Of a DNA stretch of 64,000 nucleotides, positions 34,701 through 45,900 are shown piece by piece. The position numbers were made by a program, and so were the translations under genes. This stretch comes from Aricia agestis (lineage: Eukaryota > Arthropoda > Insecta > Lepidoptera > Lycaenidae). Below the pieces are notes generated by a model. It saw nothing but the letters and a program-made list of their open reading frames with translations. It was not told the DNA's origin and did not search any database. The stretch covers positions 12,194,501-12,258,500 of the forward strand of contig NC_056423.1 of NCBI RefSeq assembly GCF_905147365.1, read 5' to 3'. Positions within the stretch are counted from its first letter, which is position 1; each line of letters begins with the position of its first letter.

Positions 34701-37700
34701 GGCGGGAGATGACCTCATGTCGTCCAGGGCTATACAGGTACGACTTTTTGCTAAAAGTGGCGTCCTCTATAAAGCTATAGTGCGGCTTCACCCGCATAAA
34801 AAGAAGCTTAGGGAAAGACCACGGGAAAGGCATACCTTTACCCCGGTCTACTCGTGGTCAAGGTTGCTATATCGGTAGGGGCTGCGTCCACTACCATCTT
34901 TGAACGCAGCAGAGACCCGCATACTGTCGGATAGGACCCTAATCCCCGCAAGATGCTTAAAAGCATTTCTCGGCGCAAAAAGGGCCTTGGGAGTTAGGAC
35001 AACTCTCTAAAAGTGTTAGTTTCTCATTGATTTGGCAATAAATAAATTTAAAAAAAAATCTCCGATTCATTCTGAATTCATGTCGTTATGTGATTTCTTC
35101 CAGGAGGTGCTATACATAGCCCTAATAGCAGGCAACTTCCTCAACGCGGGCGGGTACGCGGGCGGCGCCGCTGGCGTCAAGCTATCCTCGCTACAGAAGC
35201 TGTCAGACATCCGAGCTAACAAGCCCGGCATGAACCTGATGCATTATGTCGCTATGGTAAGTGGTAACATTCTGGTCAGCATCAGGGATTTGCCAACATG
35301 TTTTTTTTATCTCGACTTAGAATCGCCGATCAAATCGCACGGAATTAACATGGCATGAATCCTCAGCATGAATCGAATGTCGACTTCATAATATTATCGA
35401 ACGCTTATGTCAATTCCTCACATTTTATCGGCGATTCTAGAAAGAAGCGATAAATTAAAATGTTTTGGCTAGTGGCTCTGGTCTCTTAGTCAAAATGTAT
35501 TTGCTAATTTCGATAGCCAAGTTAGATGACAGAAATGTGTGGGATGTGTATTGGCGCTTGCGATGCGTTAATATCTCAAATCCTTGCAGCAAGTATCGTA
35601 AGTTTGGTTTGGTCACTTTCAGAGACAAGGAATTGCCATAAGATTGAGAAATGAGATAGATAGATTTGTAGACAGAGATAGATAGCATCATATAAGGCAA
35701 TTTTGGTACCATTAAATCCCGAAATATCAAAGCAAAGTCCATAAATTATTTCGAAAATAATTTGTGGACTCTGTTGTGAATTCAATTCCAGCAAGCTGAA
35801 CGCAAGAACAAGGAACTGGTCCACTTCGCTGATGACATCAGGGTCCTAGAAGAGGCGTCTAAAGCGAGCGTGGAACAACTGAACAACGAGATCAAGACGC
35901 TCTCACAGCGCATCACCAACTTGAAGCGCGAGATACAGACCACCACGCAGCAAGATATTAAAGACCAGATGGGGGATTTCCTGCAGGTTGGTTGCTGGTA
36001 GTTTTTGAGAAAGGGCACTTTTTACGAGATAAAGACTATTCTGCTGTGCACAGCCTGCCTAGCATACGCCAACGAGATATTTCACTCTACATGTTTTCTC
36101 GATGTTTGATGGTTTGTCTCTTCATCTCTATTGACCCTAGAATGACAAACATTTTTTCTCGCGTAGATCTGTCATCGAAATAACACATTTTTATAGAGTT
36201 TGGTCGAGATAATGTCGAGATTTTGACATTATGAGACGAGTAACTACTCGTCTCATAATGTCAAAATTTAATTATCTCGAGAGTGAGATATCTCGTTGGC
36301 GTATGCTAGGTAGGCAGGAAGTGTCAATAAAAGCAAGAATTTCGTGAAAATAGAAAAACGGCTTATAAAACGATTGCAGGTGGCTGAGCGCGAAGTGTCT
36401 GTGCTGAACAAGGACATGGAGGAGGTGGAACACATCAGGAAGCAGCTGGCAGAGTTCTTCTGCGAGGATCCCGTCTCCTTCAAACTGGAGGAGTGTTTTA
36501 AGGTACGTCTTAACATTCTGCTTTGACATTTGTACAGACTGTCAGTTGTTAAAGAAGCAACCAACTGTCTAGCTATCAGGGTTGCGGAGATACATGTTCC
36601 TGATAGATAGCAAAGTCTCAATAAGAGGTCTCGTTTCGAACCTTTAGGTACAGAACAATATAACGCCTTACGAACTGTTCTCAGCGACATAGGTATCCCA
36701 ATTATTACGCTCCACAAACCCAAAAGAAGGGAGTATATTCCTTGTTAAAAAGGCTGGCAAACCGCTTGCAACTCTTTTGATGTGTCCTCAAGGACGGTAT
36801 TCCGCTTGTCCGTTCCGTTTTATTCTTTTTTTCCTTTTCTTATAAAACTAGACAGTTCTTCGGCTTAACGATGAAACCGACCATATTATAATTTTATAAC
36901 ATGTCTCTAAAATTTCAGACGTTTGTGACATTCTGCACGAAGTTCCGATCAGCAGTATCTGACAACGAGCGGCGACGAGCCAACGAGGAGCAAGCAGCCG
37001 CTCGCCGTCGCGCGCGTGATCAGGCCGCTGTGGCCAGTGCTGGCAAGAGGAATGGTAAGTTGGATATAGAGGCTTCGAAACACAATCTAGCAGGGGCTAG
37101 AAATGGCAGCAGAATTGGTAAGCTGGTGTCGCAAATAAGATAAGCTTGGTCTGTTGTGTTGTAATGGTGCTGCCATTTGCACCTCCCTTGTTGGTGTAGC
37201 TTATCAAATCGTTAGTGTCAGATATTAAGTTCGAACCAGTGTTGGCAATTGGCTGTGATCATCGATAAGTAAGCACAAGACCATGTCAAAATAAAAGTCA
37301 TGATTTTGGAGGGAGGTTCTGGTCCCTTGTGGACTCCACCTCTCCTCAGATGGGGATTGGCCTTGAACATCTCCAGGTGGCAAATATATACAAGACCTTG
37401 TCGAAATAACAGATGATTATGAAGGGATGTCCCTTGTGATCCCCCTTACCAGTAGTCCTATTGAATGCCATGATTTAGCTTGACCTTGAACGTGTCCAGG
37501 TGGCAGCGTTTGCAGCACGCCGGTGTCGGAGTGCGAGTCGCTGATGGAGTCGCTGCTGCTGGACATCCGAAACGGGCTCGGCCGCCGCTCGCTGCGGAAA
37601 CACGACACACCCTCGCCCGGTGAGTCCCCCAGCGGTATAAGCAAAATGATAAAAAAGGGCGCGAATGTACTACCAGCACCCTGGGCACCGAAGAAATCTC

Positions 37701-40700
37701 GCCCAGGGCTCTGGTAGTGTCAAAACCGGCACTAAATGGCTTAATGCAGCACAGAATTTCTCAAAATTTTTGTCATTTTTAACACCCGACGAAAAAAGAG
37801 AAGTGACTGTCCATGGCGGGAAGGCAGATATTGATCTCATTTTTACTATATTTGAAATCTGATATGATCGACAGTGTTCTTAGCTATTCTTAGTCATAGT
37901 TTTTATTCGTTTATATTATTATTTAATTGAGTGTTGGTAAAAATAGCATACATAAGCAATAATAATTAATTATTGTTGAATGTCCGTTAGCAATAATTAA
38001 ATTAATCATACTTGCTAAAAATACGATTGCTAATTATTCATATTATGGATCGTTATTCCTCCTCATACCTTTAAATAACGTCATCATTCCTCATATCTCT
38101 TCAGACGTGACCCCCACCGGCAGCCTACGTCGCCGCAGCCGCGCGAGTCCAGCTCATGATGACGAGGGTCTGCTCCAGTTCCTGCGAGCGTCTGCCCCTC
38201 CCGACGACACGGACCCCCGGGACAGAAGAGCCTGGGGTAGCCTGGGTATGTGTGGTGGTGATGGATGGATGGATGGGTTTGGATTTTTTGCAAGTTCAAG
38301 TTACATGGTATTGCTCAAGCTCCATAGACCATAAGACAACACAGATTTTTGTACGCAAGTATTTAAATGCAAGAGGATCATTAAGTTCATTGGTTCTGAT
38401 CTATTAAAATATTACATTACTAAAATACATTATCCTATATGATAAAGTCTTTCAATTAAAAATTATTTCTCAAACTTTCTCATGTAACTTGGTCACAGAC
38501 CGGTCGTGGTCACGCCGCGCCCCGGTCCGCGCGCGGCTCGACGTGCCCCGCGAGCGGACGCCGGCGCCCACGACGCCGACCACGCCGACCACGACCGCGC
38601 CCGAGCCCACGCCGGCCACACAGGATGCGACGCCCAAACCCAAGTGAGTGTCGTGTTACAAAAGTAACGTGGTCAATGGTCATACACCAGCTGTCGTGGT
38701 CACAAACCTAACTTGGTCATGCTGCTTTTTGCTTGCAGTTGAATCTATAAAATATAAAAGTAGCAATACACGGTAAACCTTGTAATTAAAGAAAAAAAAA
38801 CAAATATCATAAAAACATATTCGTACCTACAGAGAATGGCGCCAAAAGATCGAGTCGTGGCTGCGTGCGAACAGCGCGGAGGAGCGGCGCGACGTGCGGG
38901 AGCGAGCGAGACGGCTGCAGAACAGACGGTCGGCGGAACAGGATTCAGGTAAGAAGTAGAAATTAGTTAAATAAAATATCTAATAATTATTAATTAGTTA
39001 CTTACATAAAACAAAATAAAAAAGTGCTGCTTCTTACAATTTTTTTAGGTTGTACACTCGTCACTACAGGTTCACAAAAAAGAAACTTGTAAAAGCCTGT
39101 ATAAAAAGTAGTACCTGGATGACCGAGATATGCTCGGTATAGCAAACACTTATTGACTTCGTGATACTTAATAAGGCCATCTGCTGGTCGTTAAAACAAT
39201 TAGTTGCCAACAAAATAGTATTATTATTCGCCAATAGATGTCAGGAAGAGTCATATTTTTCAGTTTATCGATTATCGATAAAACACGAAGAAAAAGACAT
39301 TTTCTGAAAATGATTCCTAACTAGATCGATTTATCGCCCCCGAAACCCCCTATATACAAAATTTCATGAAAATCGTTGCTGCCGATTCCGAGATTCCAAT
39401 TATATATATACAAGAATTGCTCGTTTAAAGATATAAGATAACACGAGCAATGATTTCAGCTGTTACGTTTGGTGAATTAAAATCTAAGTTTCAAAACATG
39501 ACCAATTACAGAGAGCGAACGCAGTACTACACTGGATCCGTTGCCGGAGAGTCGTCCGGACTGGCGGCCGGCCGTGCTGCCGGATAGCGACGTCGTGCGA
39601 GCCATCGAGGCTGTTGAAGGTAACGAACATACACAATCATTTCAACACAATAGATCCTCAAGGGCCGCAGTGACGTCAGAGCTCTAAGGATCTGCCTTCG
39701 GAAGAAAAAAAACATGCTTTTTTTTTTTTTAATGAAATAAGGGGGCATACGAGCAAACGGGTCACCTGATGGAAAGCAACTTCCGACGCCCATAGACACT
39801 CGCAGCATCAGAAGAGCTGCAGGTGCGTTGCCGGCCTTTTAAGAGGGAATAGGGTAATAGGGGAAGGTAGCGATGGAAAGGGAACGGAATAAGGGAGGGT
39901 AGGGAAGGGAATAGGGTAGGGGATTGGGCCTCCAGTAAACTCACTCACTCGGCGAAACACAGCGTAAGCGCTGTTTCACGCCGGTTTCCTGTGAGAACGT
40001 GGTATTTCTCCTGTCGAGCCGGCCCATTCGTGCCGAAAGCCGGCCCGTTCGCGCCGGCTTTCATGATGCTGGAGTGTAATAGTCTGGGCACAATAATCAT
40101 CTGACGATTTTTTTCACAGACGTGCAACCGAAGCCAAAGGATAGACTGCCTTGGAGGAAGACGGAAGAAAACGAGGAAATGCGAAGACTAAGAAGACAGC
40201 GCTCGAGACCACAGATAGAATCTCCTCAACCACTCGTGTCCATTACCGAAGAAGATAAAAATAAGCTACCAGACATCAAGGTCACCGGTGCCAGGGAGAG
40301 GTTTGAAAGAGGTGACCGCGTGGAGATAGACTCGGATAACATAGAAACTCCACCCGTACAGAGGAAATTCTTCAACCCCCCACCAGAAAGAGAACCCTGT
40401 CGAAAGTTCCAGCCGCTTCCGATAAATTCGATCACGAACGACCGAGCGAATGCAGACATGCAAAACTTGTGCCAGGAGATATTAGGCGATGGGCAGTTTG
40501 ATAGATTCTCTGCAGCGAGACGGACGAGGAGGTATAAGAGAAATCAGGAAGTCAGCTCTCCTGAAGAAGAGAAGAAAGTGGATCCTCCGGAGCTGATAGC
40601 TCAGACGCAGGTCATCAGACCTTCGAAATTGGAAGTCCGAGCCTCGTACGTCGAAACCTCGAAAGAGGCAGCCGTGGCGAAACCCGTCGAGGAAGTCACT

Positions 40701-41480
40701 AAAGATGAAAAGGAGAACCGGCTGAAGAGATGGCAGGATCGATTGAAAAACCAAAGCACCGAGAAATCCCCGACCAAAGAAAAACCGACCCAGGCCAGGA
40801 TGAGGCGGCAGACGTCCATCAACCAGGAGGACGTCCAGAAAGCGATCAGGGAGCTCAAGTCTCCCACCCAGACTCCAACGGGAGTCTGGTCCAGGAGCGC
40901 CTACAGGAGATCGGCGAACGCCAAGCTGGATCGAACGCCGACCATCGAACGAACCACCTCCCCACGGATACCCAAAACTGAGCACGACGACGAAGGATTT
41001 GAAGAGACTCAGAGCTTGAACTCCGAGAGCGCATCCCAGGGCGCTTCCTCCGGATGCAACATCGAGTGCGAGTCTCCGACGCCCAAGAAGCCAGAAATCC
41101 CAAAGCTAACCAAAGAGAGGAGTACTCCTCCGCGGACGCCACTGAGCTCGCGGCCCTTCCAGAAGCGACCCAACTCCCTTCGAGTGGAAAGATCCTCCTC
41201 AAGAGCATCCCTTCGCAGCTCGAGGAGTTCCCTCAACAGTTCCACCTCAGTGGCGACGGTGAAGAAGGCCCCGGCGCCGCCGAAGCCCATCCCGAAAGCG
41301 ACACCGAAGCCTCCGTCCCGTATGCCAGCTTCAAGATCCTCATCGAGTGGCAGTTCCATTGGGAACTCCCGGTCGATAGGAAAACTTCCTAACCGACCGT
41401 CAGGGTTCATGAGACCAACGCAAGCGTCTAAGGGACGAGGAACAGCAACGCAACCGAACCCAAGGTCAGCTTTCAAGTGA
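25743..41480 (+). CDS. form3: INF2-class formin (form3-like), 22 exons, N-terminus incomplete
   Basis: Actin-nucleating and filament-elongating formin of the inverted-formin-2 class. Exons: 25743-25847, 28376-28456, 28844-29003, 29845-29878, 31180-31318, 31672-31851, 32383-32503, 33019-33215, 33304-33408, 33705-33865, 34167-34355, 34611-34737, 35104-35256, 35792-35986, 36380-36502, 36919-37054, 37500-37619, 38105-38245, 38499-38643, 38833-38948, 39512-39619, 40120-41480. All junctions are GT-AG, phases agree, and the total (4197 nt) is 1398 codons plus TGA. Order: FH3/DID (1-233), FH1 (about 255-320), FH2 (about 325-690), WH2/DAD-like helix, then a disordered basic tail. The first exon opens with a splice acceptor and aligns to the middle of the INF2 DID, so upstream coding exons are missing; the ATG at 25746 need not be the start. 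Introns hold many repeats. Confidence 0.93.
25983..26300 (+). mobile_element. Interspersed repeat B, copy 1 (formin intron 1)
   Basis: CTTTCCCCTTTGTTCGGACA, CTGTCTCCCGCTTTGCTTGG, TTCGTTGCGGGTCCCAAGAC and TTGTCCCTCGGGCATCCCTG recur in reverse orientation at 29162-29432; a short third copy is at 59290-59385. Non-coding; a SINE or LINE end is possible. Confidence 0.75.
26835..27607. mobile_element. Foldback transposon with GC-rich core (formin intron 1)
   Basis: Arms of about 90-150 bp carry GTTTAAATAGCCGTTCAATC, GCTAGCCCTTTGACTGAACA and AACGCCATTTAATCACACG on the left and mirrored copies on the right. The core has two relatives of CGGGGGGCGCAGCCCCCCG, each followed by CAAAACAAAAACAAAC, and a short GGTTAGGTTAGGTTAG run. 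No open frame of note. Confidence 0.85.
27901..28210 (-). mobile_element. GC-rich SINE-like retroposon, copy 9 (formin intron 1)
   Basis: Full length. It is bracketed by an exact 26-bp direct repeat at 27876-27901 and 28227-28252. Between the element 5' end and the second repeat lie 16 extra bases that form the inverse of part of the target sequence. It ends about 165 bp before formin exon 2. Confidence 0.92.
29136..29432 (-). mobile_element. Interspersed repeat B, copy 2, with a palindromic end (formin intron 3)
   Basis: Inverse orientation of the copy at 25983-26300. At its end GTGGGAATGTGTGGTGGGCC is mirrored around CGTTAA, giving a palindrome at 29136-29193 with about 26-bp arms. Confidence 0.78.
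30530..30967. mobile_element. TTAA-flanked piggyBac-like MITE (formin intron 4)
   Basis: Flanked by TTAA at 30530-30533 and 30964-30967. Internal ends GAGGGCGACTAACCC and GGGTTAGTCGCCCC are inverted copies. 430 bp, AT-rich, no coding content. Confidence 0.85.
32130..32300. repeat. Degenerate short tandem repeat (formin intron 6)
   Basis: Four imperfect copies of ACTCATGTTGGATAGGA-type sequence with CTTGTCATTTCAAC spacers lie upstream of FH1 exon 7. Confidence 0.7.
32383..33215 (+). other. form3: Formin exons 7-8: FH1 proline-rich region
   Basis: Residues 234-339. Two proline-rich blocks (runs of up to six Pro separated by Ala, Val, Gly and Ser) split across the intron 32504-33018, as expected for a profilin-binding FH1. 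The second exon then enters the FH2 with KTKMKTINWNKIPSNK. The reverse strand of both exons has open frames rich in Gly and Ala; these are artefacts. Confidence 0.92.
32887..32922. repeat. Perfect 36-bp palindrome (formin intron 7)
   Basis: GCCACTGGTCCCAAAACT is followed directly, with no loop, by its exact reverse complement. It lies about 100 bp before FH1 exon 8. Confidence 0.95.
35316..35443. repeat. Inverted repeat AGAATCGCCGAT (formin intron 13)
   Basis: TAGAATCGCCGATCAAA on the left and TTTATCGGCGATTCTA on the right bracket about 100 bp; a small MITE is likely. Confidence 0.6.
36055..36318. mobile_element. MITE with internal palindrome (formin intron 14)
   Basis: Ends CTGCCTAGCATACGCCAACG and CGTTGGCGTATGCTAGGTAG are inverted copies. 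The centre also folds: GACATTATGAGACGAGTA against TACTCGTCTCATAATGTC. It ends about 60 bp before formin exon 15. Confidence 0.88.
36736..36800 (+). mobile_element. Diverged GC-rich retroposon fragment (formin intron 15)
   Basis: AAAAAGGCTGGCAAACCGCT followed by TGCAACTCTTTTGATGTG is a diverged match to the AAAAGGCCGGCAACGCACTT core of the family. Confidence 0.5.
37670..37735. repeat. CTACCAG...CTGGTAG hairpin repeat, copy 1 (formin intron 17)
   Basis: CTACCAGCACCCTGGGC pairs with GCCCAGGGCTCTGGTAG around GAAGAAATCTC, followed by TGTCAAAACCGGCACT. The second copy is at 44446-44506 in the EcKinase gene. Confidence 0.75.
39116..39424 (-). repeat. Interspersed repeat, second copy (formin intron 20)
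   Basis: Reverse-oriented copy of the block at 5878-6195, sharing CAGTTTATCGATTATCGATA, TTTATCGCCCCCGAAACCCC and CCATCTGCTGGTCGTTAAAA. Good length match, non-coding. Confidence 0.75.
39718..40037 (-). mobile_element. GC-rich SINE-like retroposon, copy 10 (formin intron 21)
   Basis: Nearly full length; lacks the last 5' bases (no CATGGCTCTCCCACG) and instead has a second GCCGGCCCGTTCGCGCCGGC run. It ends about 80 bp before the last formin exon. Confidence 0.88.
40120..41480 (+). other. form3: Formin last coding exon: 453-codon basic tail
   Basis: One uninterrupted exon of 1361 nt encodes a Ser/Pro/Arg/Lys-rich tail ending NPRSAFK with stop TGA at 41478-41480. No globular domain is visible; there are many TP and SP sites and basic stretches. 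The absence of stops across 1.36 kb, matching phase with the previous exon, supports coding use. Open frames in other phases here are shadows. Confidence 0.88.
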
Positions 41481-42435
41481 TTTTCTGGTAATTTAAAGAT
41501 GGTTTCTTGAGCAAAGTCCCTAAGCGTATGGGCGTAATTGACCGAAGTCGAGAAAAAGATGCTATTTTAATGGCGTTTCTATTATTATTAAATATTTTAT
41601 CAGCCATTTAGCGATGAGTAACGTGATATTGAAACCTTTAGATACTGACAACTTTTGAAGCCAAGTCAATGTGATTAATAAATTCGTATGTGCAAAACGG
41701 CCAAGTCCAACCCAGTGTTAGTAACTTGATAAGAGAGATAGAATCTCAAAAGTATCTAAAGTTTTCGATAGTGTTTTAACAATTAGATCTGTAATTATTT
41801 TAAGCCCGTGGAGATACCATTTCAAAGAATATAAAGTGCCAGATATAAGTACGGGTAACTTGTGCGAGTATTTAGAAACTAACGTGATAATTCTAAATAT
41901 TTCCATTACATTTATACACCGATATTTAGCTAAAATAAATAAAAAAAAACTAATATTTAAATAGAGAGATTTAGTAATATTTTAGGCAAAAATAGAAATT
42001 TTAACTCTTTCAACAAAATCAGAAGTGTCCGAATATTTTTTGCAACTTAGTAATTCTAAATAAAAAAATCACATTAGCTAAATGTACATTTCCGTCCGTG
42101 CCTCTGAGAAACGCACATCCAAGTCATTACTAATATAGTCTAGTATCTATTTAATATAATGATCTGATTTTTATACGTATCATAATTTCGAAAATCACAG
42201 GTTAGACAAACAAACCACGCACATATTATTGTAATAAATAAAATATAGATTAGACGACTATTATTTAAAAAAAAGTTGAAAAGAAGAGTCTTGGCTATTG
42301 TTCTGCTGTGGCACTTGTTAGTCTAGCTTGGTTGTGATAGTCACAAATTTGCAAACGCATGGTTCTACGTAATATATTATAACACGTCATACGAACTGTA
42401 TATTTACTAAAATAAATTTATATACCACAGCCATG
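41481..42435 (+). other. form3: Formin 3' UTR and likely poly(A) region
   Basis: AT-rich, repeat-poor sequence directly follows the stop. AATAAA occurs at 42233-42238 and again at about 42411-42416, the latter followed by a GT-rich stretch (CCATGTGTGTTTT), which makes cleavage near 42430 most likely. The exact end is not determined by sequence. Confidence 0.55.
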
Positions 42436-42928
42436 TGTGTTTTATTATTATTTTTAAATAAAATTATAAATAAAACAAGTAGTTTGATGTAATTTTTAAT
42501 AGCTAACAATAATTATAATTTATTACAATGTGTATATTAAATAGGGTATAATTTTATGTTGGTCTTAGTAAAAATAATTTACTAAATGATAGTAAATGCG
42601 ATATTTCTCGTTTATAAAGTAGCCTCAGGTGAACCCATTAATAAAAAAACCCTTTTGTTACTGTCTAATCTCCCGCCCTCATGATATAATTTAAAAAAAA
42701 TACACAGCGTATTTAAACCTACAAGGTTTGCTTAACTTTAAGCAAAATTCATATTACAGACAAATCTCGATAAATATTTTTATTAGTAGACTTGCTTGTA
42801 GTAAAAGGACAATTTCTTCAAAATATTGACCATGTTAAAATAATTGTTCTTATAAAAATACTTTTTTTGCATTTGTACTTATCATTACATTTGACATGAT
42901 AGATTTATAGAAATTCGATCACACAATA
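42436..42928 (-). other. EcKinase-like gene 3' UTR / convergent gene gap
   Basis: On the reverse strand an AATAAA lies at 42441-42446, 483 bp beyond the stop. It falls within 20 bp of the formin poly(A) region, so the two convergent transcripts may end next to each other or overlap slightly. Confidence 0.45.
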
Positions 42929-45900
42929 TCATAGAAGTCCCTCGTCCACTAGTTCTATCACTAAATCAGTCATTTTCTTCCGACAAGCCTCATTGTCCGT
43001 CCACACTGGTTTCGCCGTGTCATGCGATGGGATAAAACTTTCCTGAAATACAGAAAAAATCATATAATTGTGGCTGTTTTGTTTTTTTTACAAAATGATT
43101 CGACTCAAGATAAAATATTTTTGTAATTTACTATTTTAAAAAGGACTTGGCAGTTCTTTACGGTGCCCCTAGATATGAAAATTGTAAAAAGTCTCTTTCT
43201 ACAATTTTTTAAAATAGTGAAGCGTGCCTTTTGAATTATAAAAGGCTTCCAAAAACATCGAAAATTTATCATCTTTAAATAGTCGCAACTTCAGCCGAAA
43301 TTGAAGATCTTTCCACCAACTCCCACCATACCGGTTGTGTCTGTCTAATGTCGCAAATCGCAATAGCCGTTATCACCCGTCGGTTGTACAAGAGGCAACT
43401 AACCTTCTCCTGGTATAAGTTGGGCGCCTCGTTGCTGTCACAGGTCATGATGGGATACATGTCCAGCGCCGTGCCAAGACCGAAGCGGCTGATCCGACTG
43501 AACTCCTCCTGTAACCTGAAATAAATTTAAAAATAGTAACTCGTCTTGGCGGGGGCACTGCTGTGCCACTAAGCTAATGTAGAATCATCATGTATATTAT
43601 AAAGTATAGAATTTTAAGTAAATTTCAGAAGTCTAGCTATAGCGGTTCTGGTGACAGACGGACAGACATCGAAGTCTGAGCAATACGGTCCCGTTTTTTT
43701 CCTTTGGGCACGGACCCTAAAAAGTAACTAACTTGCACAAAAGTCAATCTTTAAATACAGTAATTAAAGCCATATTATAAGACATAAGGAAAAACTAAGC
43801 TGCAACTTACATATCAGATAGCGTCTCTTTCTCCATGATGTTGGTGCCGTCGCTCATTTCCACCAGTCGTTTGTGGAGCTCATCTATGTAATACTCTAGC
43901 AGGGATGCCTTATGTTCAGACCGCTGCTCCCGATCTAGGCACAGATAGATCAGGTAAGCTAGATCTATTGCTGGAGACGCGTAACGCACCAATTGGAAGT
44001 CTAACATGTACATCTGGAAGTGAGGCAAAAATATGAATTCCAGGGTTTATTGATAAAAAAGAAGAAGAAGATTTAAAAAAGTTAAATGTCACTTGTCACG
44101 TCAGTATTTGAAAAAAGTTAGAACTACCCGCATAAATCTTAATTAACTTTTGTTCTGACTTCTGAGAAATTAACAATAGTAACAAATAACAATACCTACT
44201 ATAGGAACCTTTTAATTATTAGGTACTCTAAATGGTTCCTTTATTATTGTTATTTGTTATCTACATTGTTACTAAAGTAAAAACTTTTTTTTTCAATTAT
44301 TAGATAGATATGGATAATTATGCTGAAAGCGATTATAACAACATCGAGGATAAAAACAAGGTTAAACACAATTTTAATCAAGTTCATGGATCATTCTAGG
44401 TAATAAAGTCAATCACTTGTTCCAATGTTACGCTACTTTTTAGCACTACCCCAGCGCTGAAGAAATCTCGCCCAGGGCGCTGGTAGTGTTAAAACCGGCA
44501 CTGAAAATGGAAAAAGTAAGAGACAGAAATATATTTTATATCCTAACCTCTGCTATGTCTCCATCGACGTATCTAAACATGATGTTGTTAGTCCAACAGT
44601 CTCCATGACAAATCACTGCTAGAGGCTCCTTGGGAATAACCATGTCGACCATTTCTTGGAAGAAAGTCTCCTCTGAACAGAAGCTTTTCAGCTTCTCCAG
44701 GTATTTGTCTTTGTCAGCTGAATCTTTGAGTTCCTCTTCCACCATGTAGATTGCATTGTTTATCGCTTCAGTGTAGTAACTTTTGTAGTATTCAACGTTT
44801 TCCGTCACGAAAAATACTATAAAAATAACGTTTGCATCAGTATTTTTCTTATTTGCTTCATTTTTTGCTTTTGGGCTAGGTACCTACTAAATTCTACCAT
44901 TAAAATATTGCTGAGACGTTAAAATTTACCTAGATATAATTCACCTATTTATGAACACAGAATTTATATTAATTAATTACTAGCTGTCCCGGTGAACTTC
45001 GTGTCACTAAACCTTCCCTGGACTTCTACGAATATTTTAAGACTAAAACTAGCCCAATCCGTTCAGCCGTTTTTCGAGTTTTAGCGTTAGTCGTTACTAA
45101 CTGCTAATACAACACAATTTAAAATCCATTTTTATATATTATATAGATTATATAGCTGATATTACCTTCTGAAATTCCATCCTGCATGTTAAGTAGATCA
45201 AAGAAACCTTCAGGATCATAATATTTCATGCCCAGCGAGAGAGCGTGGAACTGTGACAGGTGTTTTAGCACGTAGTAACACTGCTCTATAGTAAAACCCT
45301 GCTTCCGGTCGGGCATCACGAACCCAAATTCCTTCAAATCCTTCAGGATGACCAGATCATTCCGCGCCAGGAAGCATTTGGGGATAGCTTTGAAGGGATG
45401 AGCGATGTTCCATTGGCTTTGGAATTTGGCCATCGCTGGCCAGATTTTCTTGTAGAAGGCGACTTCGTTGCAGAACAGCTCCTCGCTTTTAAAGGTTTCT
45501 CGAAGGAGAATGCTTTCTGGCAGACATTTGTAGATCAGGGAGCCTTCCCAGGGCTCGAAAATTTCACCAGTTTCATCTGATCGCTTACGGGACCCTTTCA
45601 ATGTTATTCTGTACACCATGGACGTGTAGTTGTCTCCTCTCTTGGAACTTGGTGCTCCCTGAAAAAAAGGTCGAGTACTTGATAAAGGTAGCAACATGAA
45701 GGACCTTCAAAATGAAGGTACTTATTTGTGACTCCGCCTTTTAAGAAACTAAAACATATACATTTTTTTTGAATTATGTAAAGTGTGCTGTAATTGATGG
45801 TATAATGATTATCATAAGTGACATCGACATGAATTATTATCTCTTTCTATCCGTACCTAAGAATTTCTGATGCACTAAGGTATAACCGCTGGTACAACAT

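Larger units (their letters stand above)
33304..36502 (+). other. form3: Formin exons 9-15: FH2 domain
   Basis: Residues 340-690. The FH2 signature is clear: ELDWSEIENLFCQQ, SLNVNIFLKQF, GLLKILPEIDECEMLKAF, YKLRIECMLLKEEW, IALIAGNFLNAGGYAGGAAG and VKLSSLQKLSDIRANKPGMN, followed by a long helical segment ending RKQLAEFFCEDPVSFKLEE. This ring-forming domain caps and processively follows actin barbed ends. Confidence 0.94.
36919..39619 (+). other. form3: Formin exons 16-21: post-FH2 helix and DAD/WH2-like region
   Basis: Starts with the charged post-FH2 helix (NERRRANEEQAAARRRARDQ), then ESLMESLLLDIRNGLGRRSL, which corresponds to the INF2 segment CVIDALLADIRKGF that acts as both WH2-like actin binder and DAD. 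The next exons are rich in Thr, Pro and Arg and predicted disordered; one reads as short TPTTP repeats. Confidence 0.82.

Noticed and set aside
40226..41476. Several reverse-strand and alternate-frame ORFs of 77-167 codons over the last formin exon
   Set aside because: Shadows of the in-phase 453-codon exon, which joins in frame to the upstream exons.
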